64,000 bases of DNA, from contig CAIKVZ010000033.1 in the NCBI GenBank assembly GCA_903830985.1, forward strand, positions 1-64,000, in the 5' to 3' direction. Positions 18,649 through 27,802 of the stretch are shown here, piece after piece (within the stretch, counting starts at the first letter, position 1; each line of letters begins with the position of its first letter). The position numbers were made by a program, and so were the translations under genes. The notes beneath the pieces are model-generated. The model ran no database searches, was not told the origin of the DNA, and was given only the letters and a program-made list of their open reading frames with translations. The DNA is from an uncultured beta proteobacterium (GTDB lineage: Bacteria > Pseudomonadota > Gammaproteobacteria > Burkholderiales > Burkholderiaceae_C).

Positions 18649-19518
18649 ATGAAACGCATTCTCCTGTTGGTTCTGACCAATGTCGCCGTGGTCGCCGTGC
18701 TCGGCCTGGTGGCCAGTTTGCTGGGAGTGAACCGCTACCTGAACGCCAGCGGGTTGAACCTGGGACTGCTGCTGGGCTACGCGCTGGTCATCGGCTTTGG
18801 CGGCGCCATCATTTCCCTGCTGATCAGCAAGCCCATGGCCAAGTGGTCTTCGGGTGTGCGCGTGATTGCCCAGCCGCAAAACGCCGACGAGGCCTGGATC
18901 GTGGAAACGGTGCGCAAGCTCGCCGAGAAAGCCGGCGTTGGCATGCCCGAGGTTGGCATCTTCGAGGGCGACCCGAACGCCTTTGCCACCGGCGCCTTCA
19001 AGAATTCGGCCCTGGTGGCGGTGTCCACCGGCCTGCTGCAGAGCATGACGCACGAGGAGATCGAGGCCGTGATCGGCCACGAGATCGCGCACGTGGCCAA
19101 TGGCGACATGGTCACGATGACGCTGATCCAGGGCGTGATGAACACCTTCGTGGTGTTCCTGAGTCGCGTCATCGGCTACGCCGTGGACAGCTTTTTGCGC
19201 CGGGGGGACGACCGCTCGGGACCGGGCATAGGCTACATGGTCACGACCTTTGTGCTCGACATCGTGCTCGGTTTTGCCGCTGCCATGGTGGTGGCCTGGT
19301 TTTCGCGTCAGCGCGAATTCCGCGCCGACGCGGGCTCGACCCAGTTGATGGGTCGGCGTCAGCCCATGATCAATGCGCTGGCGCGCCTGGGCGGACTGCA
19401 GACGGCTGAGTTGCCCAAGAGCATGGCTGCCATGGGCATCGCCGGCGGTATCGGCAAATTGTTCTCCACGCACCCGCCGATGGAAGAGCGTATTGCGGCG
19501 CTGCAGGCCGCGACCTGA
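18649..19518 (+). CDS. htpX: Membrane zinc metalloprotease HtpX (M48B)
   Basis: This 289-residue inner-membrane protease degrades misfolded membrane proteins. Two N-terminal membrane segments (residues 4-26 and 36-60) are followed by the zinc motif GHEIAH with H144, E145 and H148. After the next membrane pair comes the third ligand region [17 protein letters not shown]. Length and order match HtpX. The ATG at 18649 is chosen over the upstream TTG. It is converging with alr, whose stop is adjacent. Confidence 0.95.
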   Translation: MKRILLLVLTNVAVVAVLGLVASLLGVNRYLNASGLNLGLLLGYALVIGFGGAIISLLISKPMAKWSSGVRVIAQPQNADEAWIVETVRKLAEKAGVGMPEVGIFEGDPNAFATGAFKNSALVAVSTGLLQSMTHEEIEAVIGHEIAHVANGDMVTMTLIQGVMNTFVVFLSRVIGYAVDSFLRRGDDRSGPGIGYMVTTFVLDIVLGFAAAMVVAWFSRQREFRADAGSTQLMGRRQPMINALARLGGLQTAELPKSMAAMGIAGGIGKLFSTHPPMEERIAALQAAT

Positions 19519-20625
19519 TCAGCCAACCCGCGTCGTCACGCGCGCCGCCAGGGCGCACATCAGCTCGTAACCCAGGGTGCCGGCGGCGTGTGCCACCTCG
19601 TCAATGGACAGCACGGCGCCCTTGCTGGCGCGGCCCCACAGCGTGACTTCGCTGCCAAAACCTGCAGGAATACCCGCCTGTTGCAGCGGGGTCAGGTCCA
19701 CGCACAGCATGTCCATGCTGACGCGTCCCAGGGTGCGGGTGCGCACGCCATCCACCAGGATCGGCGTGCCCGTGGGGCACAGTCGCGGGTAGCCGTCGGC
19801 GTAACCGCAGGCCACCACGCCCACGCGCATCGGCCCCGGCGCGACAAAGCTCGAGCCATAGCCCACGGAGTCGCCGGCCGCCAATGTTTGCGTGGCTATG
19901 AGGCGACTGGCCAGCGTCATGGCGGGCAGCAGACCCCAATGCGCGGCGTCGTGCTCGGGATGGTCCGGTGCGCTGCCGTACAGCGAAATCCCTGCGCGCA
20001 CCCAGTCGGCGCGTACCTCGGCGCCCTGCGCGTGGCGCAGGATGGCGGCGCTGTTGCTCAAGCTGCGTTCTCCCGGCAGGTCCTGCGTGTGCTGCTGGAA
20101 CACCGCCATCTGTTGCGCAATGCCCTTCGGGCCGTCGGCGTCGCTGAAGTGCGCCATGTGCGAGATCTCGTCCACCTGCGGCAGGGCGTTAAGCCGCGTC
20201 CAGGCCGAGCGGTAGCTGTGCGGTGCAAAGCCCAGGCGGTTCATGCCGGAGTTCATCTTCAGGAAGACGCGCTGCGGCACGTTGGTCTTGTGCTGGCTCA
20301 GCATGTCGATCTGCTGCTCACAATGCACGGCGTGCCACAGGTCCAGGCGCGAGCACAGTTCTAGGTCGCGCTGCTCGAACACGCCCTCGAGCAGCAGGAT
20401 GGGGCCGCGCCAACCCAGGTCGCGCAGCACCTGGGCCTCGGCCAGATCCAGCAGGGCAAAGCCGTCGGCGCCACGCAGCCCTTCAAAGGCTCGTGCGATG
20501 CCGTGGCCGTAGGCATCGGCCTTGACCACGGCCCAGACCCTGGCGTCGGGGGCGGCAGCGCGTGCGCGGTTCAAATTGTGGTGCAGGGCGTCGGTGTGGA
20601 CGGTGGCGTGAATGGGACGGGGCAT
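19519..20625 (-). CDS. alr: Alanine racemase
   Basis: This 368-residue PLP enzyme interconverts L- and D-alanine, supplying D-Ala for peptidoglycan. The PLP lysine is K35 in [12 protein letters not shown]. The fold-III barrel has [13 protein letters not shown] and VRAGISLYG, and the C-terminal domain contributes the SVGYGSSF tyrosine and [12 protein letters not shown]. The ATG at 20625 ([14 protein letters not shown]) fits family starts; the track ORF adds 43 spurious residues. Only one Alr is seen here, and whether a DadX paralogue exists elsewhere is unknown. Confidence 0.95.
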   Translation of the reverse strand: MPRPIHATVHTDALHHNLNRARAAAPDARVWAVVKADAYGHGIARAFEGLRGADGFALLDLAEAQVLRDLGWRGPILLLEGVFEQRDLELCSRLDLWHAVHCEQQIDMLSQHKTNVPQRVFLKMNSGMNRLGFAPHSYRSAWTRLNALPQVDEISHMAHFSDADGPKGIAQQMAVFQQHTQDLPGERSLSNSAAILRHAQGAEVRADWVRAGISLYGSAPDHPEHDAAHWGLLPAMTLASRLIATQTLAAGDSVGYGSSFVAPGPMRVGVVACGYADGYPRLCPTGTPILVDGVRTRTLGRVSMDMLCVDLTPLQQAGIPAGFGSEVTLWGRASKGAVLSIDEVAHAAGTLGYELMCALAARVTTRVG

Positions 20626-20697
20626 GAGAGCAGCTTTCGGACACAGGCGCAATGGCGACGATGGCTGGATTTTGACAGGGCCAGCACTTGTCGGCGC

Positions 20698-20707
20698 GTG
20701 ATATAAC
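20698..20707 (+). promoter_or_regulatory. Possible extended -10 promoter of dedA
   Basis: TGATATAAC in the alr/dedA divergent region fits an extended -10 (TGnTATAAT) about 80 bp before the dedA start. A TTGACA at 20672 is too far upstream (24 bp) to be its -35. Prediction by eye. Confidence 0.35.
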
Positions 20708-20787
20708 CCACGCCAGTGTGTCCCCACGTTGTGTGACACCGCGATTAATTGCAATTACTTTTTCGACCCGTTAAGCCAAAGTGATCG

Positions 20788-21408
20788 ATGTCCGTCTTTA
20801 ACACCCTGCTGCCCGTGTTCACCGAATACGGTTACGTGGCCGTGTTTGTCATGTTGCTGGTGTGCGGCTTCGGTGTGCCGGTGCCGGAAGACGTGACCCT
20901 GGTCACGGGCGGCGTCATTGCCGGCCTGGGTTACGCCAACGAACACAGCATGGTGGTGGTCGGCCTGGCTGGCGTGTTGCTCGGCGACGGGCTGATCTTC
21001 ACGTTGGGGCGCGTCTTTGGCGACCGCATCACACGGGTCCCCGCCCTGCGCCGAATACTCACGCCCGAACGCTTTGCGCAGGCGCAGGACAAGTTTGCCA
21101 AGTACGGCAAATGGGTGATGTTCGTCGCGCGCTTCCTGCCGGGCTTGCGCACGCCGGTGTTCCTGACCGCCGGCATGACGCGGCGTGTGGGCGGTCCCAC
21201 CTGGTTCTTCATGGACGGCTTCGCCGCCCTCATCAGCGTGCCGGTCTGGGTCTATCTGGGTTACTTCGGCGCAAAGAACTTCGATTGGCTGTTTGCCATG
21301 GTGCGGCGCGGCCAGCACATCATTCTGGGTGTGCTGCTGATCGGCGCCATCGTCGGCGCGGCCTACTGGTGGCGTCGGCGCAAAACCGAACCCGAAGCCG
21401 AGCTTTGA
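20788..21408 (+). CDS. DedA-family membrane protein
   Basis: This 206-residue polytopic inner-membrane protein has the SNARE-associated/VTT domain. Conserved features are FGVPVPEDVTLVTGG near residues 30-45, FARFLPGLRTPVFLTAGM with the membrane-embedded arginines, and WFFMDGFAAL. Known DedA members act in lipid flipping, undecaprenyl phosphate recycling and proton-motive-force-dependent resistance. Which substrate this one uses is not readable. A short Lys/Arg-rich tail ends the protein. The stop overlaps the next start. Confidence 0.9.
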   Translation: MSVFNTLLPVFTEYGYVAVFVMLLVCGFGVPVPEDVTLVTGGVIAGLGYANEHSMVVVGLAGVLLGDGLIFTLGRVFGDRITRVPALRRILTPERFAQAQDKFAKYGKWVMFVARFLPGLRTPVFLTAGMTRRVGGPTWFFMDGFAALISVPVWVYLGYFGAKNFDWLFAMVRRGQHIILGVLLIGAIVGAAYWWRRRKTEPEAEL

Positions 21409-22313
21409 CACACCCCGGCGCGGCAGCGGCGTTGCTCGTCAACGCCTTTGTCTTTGGCCTGTCCTGGTGGCCGTTTCGTCAGCTCGAAGCCTGGGGTCTG
21501 CATCCCTTGTGGGCCACGGCGCTGATGTACGTCTGTTCCATGGCCTGCCTGTTGCTCGTGCGCCCCGGCGCCTGGCGCGGCCTGCTGGCCCACCCCGCCT
21601 TGTGGCTGCTGGTGGGCGCCTCGGGCATGACCAATGTGGGCTTCAACTGGGCCATCACCGTGGGCGATGTGGTGCGCGTGGTGCTGCTGTTCTACCTGAT
21701 GCCGGCCTGGTCGGTGCTGCTCGCCTGGTGGCTGCTCGGTGAAAAGCCCACTCCCGGCGCGCTGCTGCGCCTGACGCTGGCGCTGGTCGGTGTGGCGATC
21801 GTGCTCAAGGCACCGGATACGCCCTGGCCCGTGCCGCAGGCCCTGCCTGACTGGCTGGCGCTGATGGGCGGATTTTTCTTCGCCATGACCAACGTCCTGT
21901 TGCGCAAGCTCGAGAGCACGCCCGAGGACTCGCGCGTGCTGGCCATGTTCCTGGGCGGGGCTTGCATGGCGGCGACCGTGGCCTGGCTGGGACAGGGTCA
22001 GGGCATGGTCTCGGCCCTGCCGGCCGCCGAGTGGCACTGGCTGGCATTGGCCGGCGCCATGAGCCTGGTGTTTCTGGCGGCCAATTTCGCCCTGCAATAC
22101 GGCGCGTCGCGGCTGAGTGCGCACAGCACGGCCTTGATCATGCTGTCCGAAGTGGTGTTTGCCTCGGCCTCGTCGGTGTGGTTCGGTGTCGCACAACTGG
22201 GTGCGCGCACGCTGTTCGGCGGCGCCCTGATTTTGCTGGCAGCCGCCCTGTCGGCGTGGCCGGCGCGCGCTTTGCCACTGACCGCGCCAGGACCGCAGAG
22301 CCCCCACCCTTGA
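21405..22313 (+). CDS. EamA/DMT-family transporter
   Basis: This 302-residue protein has about ten hydrophobic segments in two EamA repeats; the second begins near LALMGGFFFAMTNVLLRKLE. Motifs include WWPFRQLEAWGLHPLWATAL and LNFALQYGASRLSAH-like segments near the end of repeat two. The most likely start is the TTG at 21405, whose TTGA overlaps the dedA stop, because the coding frame upstream is only a dedA shadow. It is probably a metabolite exporter of the drug/metabolite superfamily; substrate unknown. Confidence 0.82.
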   Translation: MTHPGAAAALLVNAFVFGLSWWPFRQLEAWGLHPLWATALMYVCSMACLLLVRPGAWRGLLAHPALWLLVGASGMTNVGFNWAITVGDVVRVVLLFYLMPAWSVLLAWWLLGEKPTPGALLRLTLALVGVAIVLKAPDTPWPVPQALPDWLALMGGFFFAMTNVLLRKLESTPEDSRVLAMFLGGACMAATVAWLGQGQGMVSALPAAEWHWLALAGAMSLVFLAANFALQYGASRLSAHSTALIMLSEVVFASASSVWFGVAQLGARTLFGGALILLAAALSAWPARALPLTAPGPQSPHP

Positions 22314-22391
22314 CCCTGAAAAGGCCTGCGCTGGCCTGCTTTGGGCGCGCAATGCTGTTAGGGTCATGAGCTTCGACTTCAAAGGTTCATC

Positions 22392-22877
22392 ATGTCCACC
22401 GTTTACGACTTCAGCGCACAGCAAATGGACGGCAAGACCGTTTCCCTGGAACAGTACCGGGGCCGGGTGCTGCTCATCGTCAACACCGCCAGCGCCTGCG
22501 GTTTCACGCCGCAGTTTGCCGGCCTGGAGGAGTTGCACGAGCGCTTTGGTGCCCAAGGCCTGGTGGTGCTGGGCTTCCCCTGCAACCAGTTCGGCGCGCA
22601 GGATGCCGGCAGCAATGAGGAGATCGCCAGCTTTTGCCAGCTCAATTACGGCGTGACTTTTCCCATGATGACGAAGATCGACGTCAACGGCGCCGGCGCA
22701 CACCCGCTTTACCAGTGGTTGTCCAAGGAGGCGCCGGGCCTCTTGGGCAGCAAGTCGATCAAATGGAATTTCACCAAGTTTTTGGTCGGCAAGAACGGCC
22801 AGGTGATTCAGCGCTACGCGCCGACCGACACCCCGGCCAGCCTGGCCAAGGACATTACTTCGGCGTTGCAGGCCTGA
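22392..22877 (+). CDS. Glutathione peroxidase (BtuE-like)
   Basis: This 161-residue thioredoxin-fold peroxidase reduces hydroperoxides. The catalytic tetrad is visible: C36 in [11 protein letters not shown] (Cys rather than Sec), Gln in [10 protein letters not shown], and Trp/Asn in [10 protein letters not shown]. There is no signal peptide, so it is cytoplasmic. The bacterial enzymes often use thioredoxin rather than glutathione. It stands alone, about 80 bp after the EamA gene. Confidence 0.93.
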   Translation: MSTVYDFSAQQMDGKTVSLEQYRGRVLLIVNTASACGFTPQFAGLEELHERFGAQGLVVLGFPCNQFGAQDAGSNEEIASFCQLNYGVTFPMMTKIDVNGAGAHPLYQWLSKEAPGLLGSKSIKWNFTKFLVGKNGQVIQRYAPTDTPASLAKDITSALQA

Positions 22878-23028
22878 GCGCTTCAGGGACAGGCCGCACC
22901 AGGCGCTGAAGAACGTACTTTGCCGGATTGCTTTCAACGATTACGATATTCATAAATTCACCTTACTCTAGATTTGATGAAAAGTCGGATCTGTCCATAG
23001 CGGCATTTGCTCTCAGTCAAGCGCAACC

Positions 23029-23310
23029 ATGACACTGATCCGCCCACTGCTGCTGAGCACACTGTCCATCGTATGGAGCAACGCCATGGCGCTCGACGTA
23101 TCAAGCCTTTGGGACTACGCCAATCCGGCACTCAGTGAACAGCGATTTCGTGATGCCATCAACACGGCATCCAGGGACGACGCACTCATTCTCCAGACGC
23201 AAATCGCCCGCACCCACGGACTGCGCGGTGATTTTTTGCGCGCACGGGAGGCACTCGCGTCAACTATCCTGGCCGCCGCATTGACTCAGCCTAATTGCTA
23301 CCCGTGCTGA
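23029..23310 (+). pseudogene. N-terminal fragment of a secreted TPR-like protein
   Basis: The 93-codon ORF starts with a signal peptide (LLLSTLSIVWSNAMA). A helix-turn-helix repeat region of TPR character follows (LWDYANPALSEQRFRDAI, ILQTQIARTHGLRGDFLRAREAL). It degrades after residue about 80 and stops at the edge of insertion-sequence-like DNA. The right-hand fragment at 23491-23685 resumes in the same frame with more TPR-like helices. The simplest reading is one gene split by a mobile element that was later deleted internally. The function of the intact gene is unknown. Confidence 0.7.
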
Positions 23311-23490
23311 CCCGTTGCCTCACGTAAATTGCTACCCGTCGGATTGGCCGGCGGGAGCAGCACAACGTGAAGACGCGAATCAGCATGACCACACGCAAAG
23401 AATTGACCGATGCACTGCGAGCCCGATATCGCGGCGTGTCTTTCGGCGACAGGATCAAGATCCTCGATGAATTTGTAGATCTAACGGGGT
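23291..23490 (+). mobile_element. Left-end remnant of an insertion sequence
   Basis: Two 13-bp direct repeats (AATTGCTACCCGT at 23293 and 23327, 34 bp apart) look like transposase-binding sites at an element end. Just inside, an ORF opens MKTRISMTTRKELTDALRAR and continues KILDEFVDLTGY, the N-terminus of an integrase-core (DDE) transposase. It runs out of register into the broken TPR gene at about 23490. Nearly all of the transposase and the other end are missing. The boundaries are approximate. Confidence 0.65.
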
Positions 23491-23685
23491 ATGACGCTTC
23501 GAGCGCAAGGCAAGTTTCAGGAAGCCATCGAGATCCAGTTGCGTCTCGAACGTGAGTGGGAGCAAGCCGGTGAACCAGATCCCTACGTCTTCGAAGAACT
23601 CGAACAACTGTACCGTGCGACCCATGACACCGTTCAAGCCGACAGTTACGCGACGAAGCTGCGCCTGGCCAGGCCGCTGAAATGA
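23491..23685 (+). pseudogene. C-terminal fragment of the interrupted TPR-like gene
   Basis: LRAQGKFQEAIEIQLRLEREWEQAGEPDPYVFEELEQLYRATHD is a helical pair with TPR spacing. The fragment ends naturally at LRLARPLK. It is in the same frame as the 23029 fragment (462 bp apart), with insertion-sequence DNA between them. The ATG at 23491 is probably not a true start. An antisense ORF over this region (23455-23790) is a shadow. Confidence 0.65.
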
Positions 23686-23743
23686 CGCGAGCCCCTGATA
23701 CGCACCGAGCGCACGTTCAAGTTCGTCCCGGGCCTGGAGAGCC

Positions 23744-24670
23744 TCAGGGCTCGGGTTGGCCGGGGGCGCGGTGCTGGACCGCCAGGTCATGCAGCGCAGT
23801 CACGGCTGCTGAGATATCCGAGATGATGCGCACCCCCTTGGGATGCTTTCGGATGCCCGACAGGCCGGAACCCCCGGCCCAGATCTGAATCTGGGGCGGC
23901 AACAAGCGCCGCAAATGCAGCAATGTTGGTACAACATCGCGCGCCGGATAGGCAAAACTGAAGGACAGCGCGACCACATCGGCCTTGCATGAAATGGCGG
24001 CCAGTTTCAGATTATTCAGGGGAATATCCGATCCAATGCTGATCGTTCTGGCACCTTGCTCTGCCAGCACGGCCTCGATCATCAGCAGTCCGAGCAAATG
24101 ATGCTCCCCGGGTGCCAGGGCGAAAAGGATACAAGGCAAGCCTTTCTTTGGTTTGAACTTGAGGATCTCCGCGTGCAAATAGCGTTCAATGCAGCAGGTG
24201 CAGAGGTGCTCGTGGTGAATGTCGATTTCATCGCGCGTCCAGGCTTCGCCAATGCCGATCAGCAGCGGTGTGACCGTATTGCGGACAAAGTCAACCAGCG
24301 TCCGATGGGCGTGCTCCTTGGCCAGCAAGGCTTTGAATCCAGCCAGGTCTGCCCGTTGGAGTTGCGCGATGAGGGCCTGCGTTGATTCATCGTGACATAC
24401 GAGCGCAACAGTAAGGCCCTGGGCAAGTTTGAGTTTTTCCAGTTCCCGGGTGGTCATGCCCACGACCTGACCGGGTCGAAAGCCCGCTTCGAGCAGGCGT
24501 TTGATCAAAAGAAGCTGGTCGACGGTCTTGCGTGAATACGCGGCCTTGCCCTCCGCGGTTGCTTCCACCGGCGGAAATCCAAAGCGCTGGCGCCACTTCC
24601 GCAGTTGATCTTTGCCAAAACCCGTCTCACGTTCGATTTCGGAGGGTGAAATAAAGGGAATGGTGCGCAT
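23744..24670 (-). CDS. MerR-type regulator with B12-binding domain (CarH/LitR-like)
   Basis: This 308-residue protein has an N-terminal MerR helix-turn-helix (ISPSEIERETGFGKDQLRKWRQRFGFP, residues 8-35). A four-helix B12-cap region carries the Wx9EH signature (WTRDEIDIHHEH), then the cobalamin-binding ExHxxG (EHHLLG) and a Rossmann half (ARTISIGSDIPLNNL, ADVVALSFSF). These are the marks of CarH/LitR photoreceptors, which bind adenosylcobalamin in the dark and release DNA in light. No carotenoid or photolyase gene is next to it, so targets are elsewhere. The light response is inferred from family. Confidence 0.85.
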   Translation of the reverse strand: MRTIPFISPSEIERETGFGKDQLRKWRQRFGFPPVEATAEGKAAYSRKTVDQLLLIKRLLEAGFRPGQVVGMTTRELEKLKLAQGLTVALVCHDESTQALIAQLQRADLAGFKALLAKEHAHRTLVDFVRNTVTPLLIGIGEAWTRDEIDIHHEHLCTCCIERYLHAEILKFKPKKGLPCILFALAPGEHHLLGLLMIEAVLAEQGARTISIGSDIPLNNLKLAAISCKADVVALSFSFAYPARDVVPTLLHLRRLLPPQIQIWAGGSGLSGIRKHPKGVRIISDISAAVTALHDLAVQHRAPGQPEP

Positions 24671-24953
24671 GGTCGCTCAGGGTATCCGCAAAATAAACAT
24701 TTGTCCGCATTTTTTGTCACGGTCAAAGTCATTAACCTGTCAGCTGGACTGGCGTTGGTCGCTCAAGGTCTTCAGCAAGCTGCGATAAGCCAACGATCCG
24801 GAAAATTTGCGAATGGTTTCGATGCACAAAACGCAGAAGATCCAGCGCAAGGGTCTGGTCAAAACGGCTGGGCCGCGCGTCGGGTGAAGCAAGTATTTTG
24901 CCGAAATTGAAAACGCGCGCCCAGCCTGGCGCAGCAGCTTGGGAAGGAAGCCA
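24671..24953. other. Divergent intergenic region upstream of the CarH-like gene
   Basis: This 283-bp, comparatively AT-rich stretch lies between the B12-MerR gene and the ORF at 24954. On the minus strand, directly before the regulator start, GCGGACA and GCGGATA form a direct repeat flanking AAATGTTTATTTT, a possible operator. ORFs in this stretch (24701 plus, 24732 and 24740 minus) have no recognisable protein features and I treat them as non-coding. Confidence 0.4.
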
Positions 24954-25247
24954 ATGAATACCAGCCTTGATCTTTCGCTGTCCGCGCCAGCGCTTCCCAT
25001 GAGCGATAAGCCATCCTTGCGGCAACGCACTGAAACAGCTTATCGACGCAGTTCCACCGAATTGCTGGAGCTGTTTGACGCACTGACGCCGCCGGAAAAG
25101 AAGGCCGCGCGCCATCTTTTGCGCGTGCAGCAGCTTGCGTTTGAAGTGCAGAACGAGGAATTGCGCCAGATGCTGGCAGCCAAGACCGTTCACGGCCACT
25201 TCGCACTCTGTGTTTGCGGCGGGGCTTGCACGGATTTGCCAGCGTGA
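24954..25247 (+). CDS. Small orphan helical protein
   Basis: This 97-residue soluble protein is not recognised as a family. It is strongly helical from residue 20 to 80 (RQRTETAYRRSSTELLELFDALTP). The segment LAFEVQNEELRQML resembles the helix that precedes PAS domains in Burkholderiales sensor proteins, so it may be a truncated sensor fragment. The tail contains CVCGGAC, a possible metal site. The start ATG lies 12 bp after AGGAAG. It may be a decayed gene. Confidence 0.5.
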   Translation: MNTSLDLSLSAPALPMSDKPSLRQRTETAYRRSSTELLELFDALTPPEKKAARHLLRVQQLAFEVQNEELRQMLAAKTVHGHFALCVCGGACTDLPA

Positions 25248-25359
25248 ACAGTTTGCTGATTTTCATGAGCCAGGTTGAGTGACGCCTGCGGCGCGTGCTG
25301 GCCACGCGCGCGACGTTGCAGTCAAACGCCGGCTCCGCCTGAACGATGACCCACGCAAC

Positions 25360-26589
25360 TCAATGGGGGCTGCTCAAGGCCTCGTCCAGCAGTTCCACCC
25401 AGTGCCGCACCGGTGTGGCCGTGCCGCTTTGCAGATGCGTGATGCAGCCGATATTGGCTGAAACGATGACGGCAGGCCGCGATTCCTGCAGGTTTTCCAG
25501 CTTGCGCTCCAGCAGCGGGTAGGCGATTTTTGGATTCAGCACCGAGTAGGTGCCGGCCGAGCCGCAGCACAGGTTCGGTTCGACGCGCGCCACGCGGATG
25601 TCGAAGCCCAGCGCCGTCAAATGCTGTTCGACGCTGCCACGCAGCTTCTGTCCATGCTGCAACGTACAGGGCGGGTGATAGATGATGCGCTGACCCTTCA
25701 CGCGGACCTTGCCCAAAAGAGCGCTTGCCAGTTCCGGCAGCCACTCGCTCAGGTCGCGCGTCAGCGCGCTGATGCGTTGCGCCTTCACGGCATACACCGC
25801 ATCGTCTTGCAGCAGGTGGCCGTAGTCCTTCACCATGACGCCGCAGCCCGAGGCGTTCATGAGGATGGCCTCGACACCGGCCTCCACGTGCGGCCACCAG
25901 GCGTCGATGTTGGCGCGCATCTGCACCCTGGCGCCGTTCTGGTCGTTCAGGTGGAACTTCACGGCGCCGCAACAACCCGCCTGGCCCGCGATCAGTGTCT
26001 GTACGCCGATGGCATCGAGCACACGTGCGGTTGCGGAGTTGATGTTCGGACTCATGGCCGGCTGCACGCAGCCCGCCAGCATCAGCACCTTGCGTGCATG
26101 CGTTCGCGTAGGCCAGATCCCGGCGTCCTGTCGTGGCGGGATCTTGGCCTGCAGTGCCGCGGGCAGCACACCGCGCAGCGCCTGGCCCAGCTTCATGGCC
26201 GGTGGAAAGAGCGGCGAGGGCAGGCCTTCCTTGAGCGCCCAGCGCAGCGCGCGCTCAGGCAGGGGGCGGCTAACCTTTTTCTCCACCAGCTTGCGCCCGA
26301 TGTCGATCAGTTGACCGTAGTCGACGCCGCTGGGGCAGGTGGTTTCGCAGTTGCGGCAGGTCAGGCAACGGTCCAGGTGCAACTGCGTCTTGCGCGTTGG
26401 CGCCTGGCCTTCAAGCAATTGCTTCATCAGGTAGATGCGTCCGCGCGGGCTGTCGAGCTCGTCGCCCAGGATCTGGTAGGACGGACAGGTGGCGCTGCAA
26501 AAACCGCAGTGCACGCATTTGCGCAAAATCGCCTGGGCTGCCAGTCCGTCGGGCGTGCCCTGGTATTCGGGGGCGAGGGTGGTTTGCAT
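25360..26589 (-). CDS. glcF: Glycolate oxidase iron-sulfur subunit
   Basis: This 409-residue subunit passes electrons from glycolate oxidation to the membrane. Two 4Fe-4S ferredoxin motifs are visible: CVHCGFCSATC (C25, C28, C31, C35) and CLTCRNCETTC (C75 to C85). Two CCG domains follow (LAGCVQPAMSPNINSATARVL, CCGAVKFHL; YHPPCTLQHGQ, CCGSAGTYS). The ATG at 26589 shares a base with the glcE stop (TGATG), so the two are coupled. The 699-aa ORF in the track fuses this with an antisense-frame shadow. Confidence 0.93.
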   Translation of the reverse strand: MQTTLAPEYQGTPDGLAAQAILRKCVHCGFCSATCPSYQILGDELDSPRGRIYLMKQLLEGQAPTRKTQLHLDRCLTCRNCETTCPSGVDYGQLIDIGRKLVEKKVSRPLPERALRWALKEGLPSPLFPPAMKLGQALRGVLPAALQAKIPPRQDAGIWPTRTHARKVLMLAGCVQPAMSPNINSATARVLDAIGVQTLIAGQAGCCGAVKFHLNDQNGARVQMRANIDAWWPHVEAGVEAILMNASGCGVMVKDYGHLLQDDAVYAVKAQRISALTRDLSEWLPELASALLGKVRVKGQRIIYHPPCTLQHGQKLRGSVEQHLTALGFDIRVARVEPNLCCGSAGTYSVLNPKIAYPLLERKLENLQESRPAVIVSANIGCITHLQSGTATPVRHWVELLDEALSSPH

Positions 26590-27698
26590 CAGATGGGCCC
26601 CGGATTGAAGATTCCCCAAGGGTCGAACTCGGCCTTGAGCTGGCGCTGTATGCGCGCCAGCGGCTCGGCCAGGGGTGCGCTGCGCTCCAGGTCGATGGCG
26701 CCCTGCGGCGCGACGAACAGCGTGGCGTGTCCACCTGCCAGCATCGCGGCCTCGCGCAGCGCCTGCTGCGCTGACAGGGGCGCCCAGAGCCAGCGCTGAG
26801 CGCCATGCCACTCCACCAGTTGTGCCCAGGGCAGTTCCAGCATCGGCGCCGTCTGCGCCACGCTGAGCCGCCACAAACCCATATCGGCCGCTGGCGGCTG
26901 GAAGAATGGCAAGCGCAAATCGCGGCAGGCCTGCCAGTCGTTGCCGGCCAAGGCCTGGTCCATGCGCTGGCCTCCCACCTTCTTGCAGGCCGCCTCGACC
27001 GCCGCGACGGCGCCGCGCAAGCGCACGAACAGCAACTCGTGTGGTGCACCTTCCGAGTTGTCGCACACCCAGCAGCTGGCGTTCAGCGGCAAGGGCTGGC
27101 CGCCCCAGCGGTGCAGTTGCGCCAGCGCTTGGGCCTGGTCGAGCTCGAACACCAGGGTCGCTTCGGCAGGGGCGATCGGCAGCACCTTGAGCGAGACTTC
27201 TGTGATGAGTCCCAGCGTGCCCCAGGCGCCCACCAGCATGCGGCTCACGTCGTAACCTGCGACGTTTTTCATGACCTGGCCGCCAAACTGCAGCAGTTCG
27301 GCGCGTCCATTGAGCAGATGGGCTCCCAGCACGTAGTCGCGCACGCCCCCTACGCTGGCGCGCGCCGGACCACTCAATCCGGCTGCCACCATGCCGCCAC
27401 AGGTGGCGGCACTGGCGGCACCGCCCCGCGCAAAGTGCGGCGGCTCGAAGGCCAGGCACTGGCCTTGCTCGGCCAGCGTGGCTTCAAGCTCGGCCAAAGC
27501 TGTTCCGGCTCGCACCGTCACCACCAGTTCGCTTGGCTCGTAGCTGACGATGCCGGCGTGGCCTCCCGTGTGCAGCGGTTCTCCTTGCAGCGAGCGCGCC
27601 AAGAAGTCCTTGCTGGCGCCACCGCGAATACGCAGGGTGGACTTGTGGGTTGCCGCGTCCTTGACGCGCTCCACCAGGTGTTGCAGGCTTGGTTCCAT
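26589..27698 (-). CDS. glcE: Glycolate oxidase FAD-binding subunit
   Basis: This 369-residue PCMH-type FAD-binding subunit of glycolate oxidase contains STLRIRGGASKDFLAR. The FAD-contacting region is FARGGAASAATCGGMVAAGLSGPARASVGGVRDYVLG, followed by VGAWGTLGLITEVSLKVLP. These match GlcE, which is shorter than GlcD. I use the ATG at 27698, preceded by GCAGG; another ATG lies three codons upstream and the track start is 22 codons upstream. The glcD partner is not adjacent on either side and must lie elsewhere if the complex works. Confidence 0.92.
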   Translation of the reverse strand: MEPSLQHLVERVKDAATHKSTLRIRGGASKDFLARSLQGEPLHTGGHAGIVSYEPSELVVTVRAGTALAELEATLAEQGQCLAFEPPHFARGGAASAATCGGMVAAGLSGPARASVGGVRDYVLGAHLLNGRAELLQFGGQVMKNVAGYDVSRMLVGAWGTLGLITEVSLKVLPIAPAEATLVFELDQAQALAQLHRWGGQPLPLNASCWVCDNSEGAPHELLFVRLRGAVAAVEAACKKVGGQRMDQALAGNDWQACRDLRLPFFQPPAADMGLWRLSVAQTAPMLELPWAQLVEWHGAQRWLWAPLSAQQALREAAMLAGGHATLFVAPQGAIDLERSAPLAEPLARIQRQLKAEFDPWGIFNPGPI

Positions 27699-27802
27699 GG
27701 CCTGCATGTTAGCCGGGGCGGGGCGACTTCGAGCGAGCTTTTTTTGCAGGGGTGTTGTGCGCATTTGCGGCTGAATCGGGGATGCAGGGGCTACACTGCG
27801 CC

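Noticed and set aside
24732-25199. 155-aa minus ORF between the CarH-like gene and glcF
   Set aside because: No recognisable domain, no ribosome-binding site, overlaps the plus ORF at 24954; a frame-shifted alternative (24740-25030) is equally featureless.
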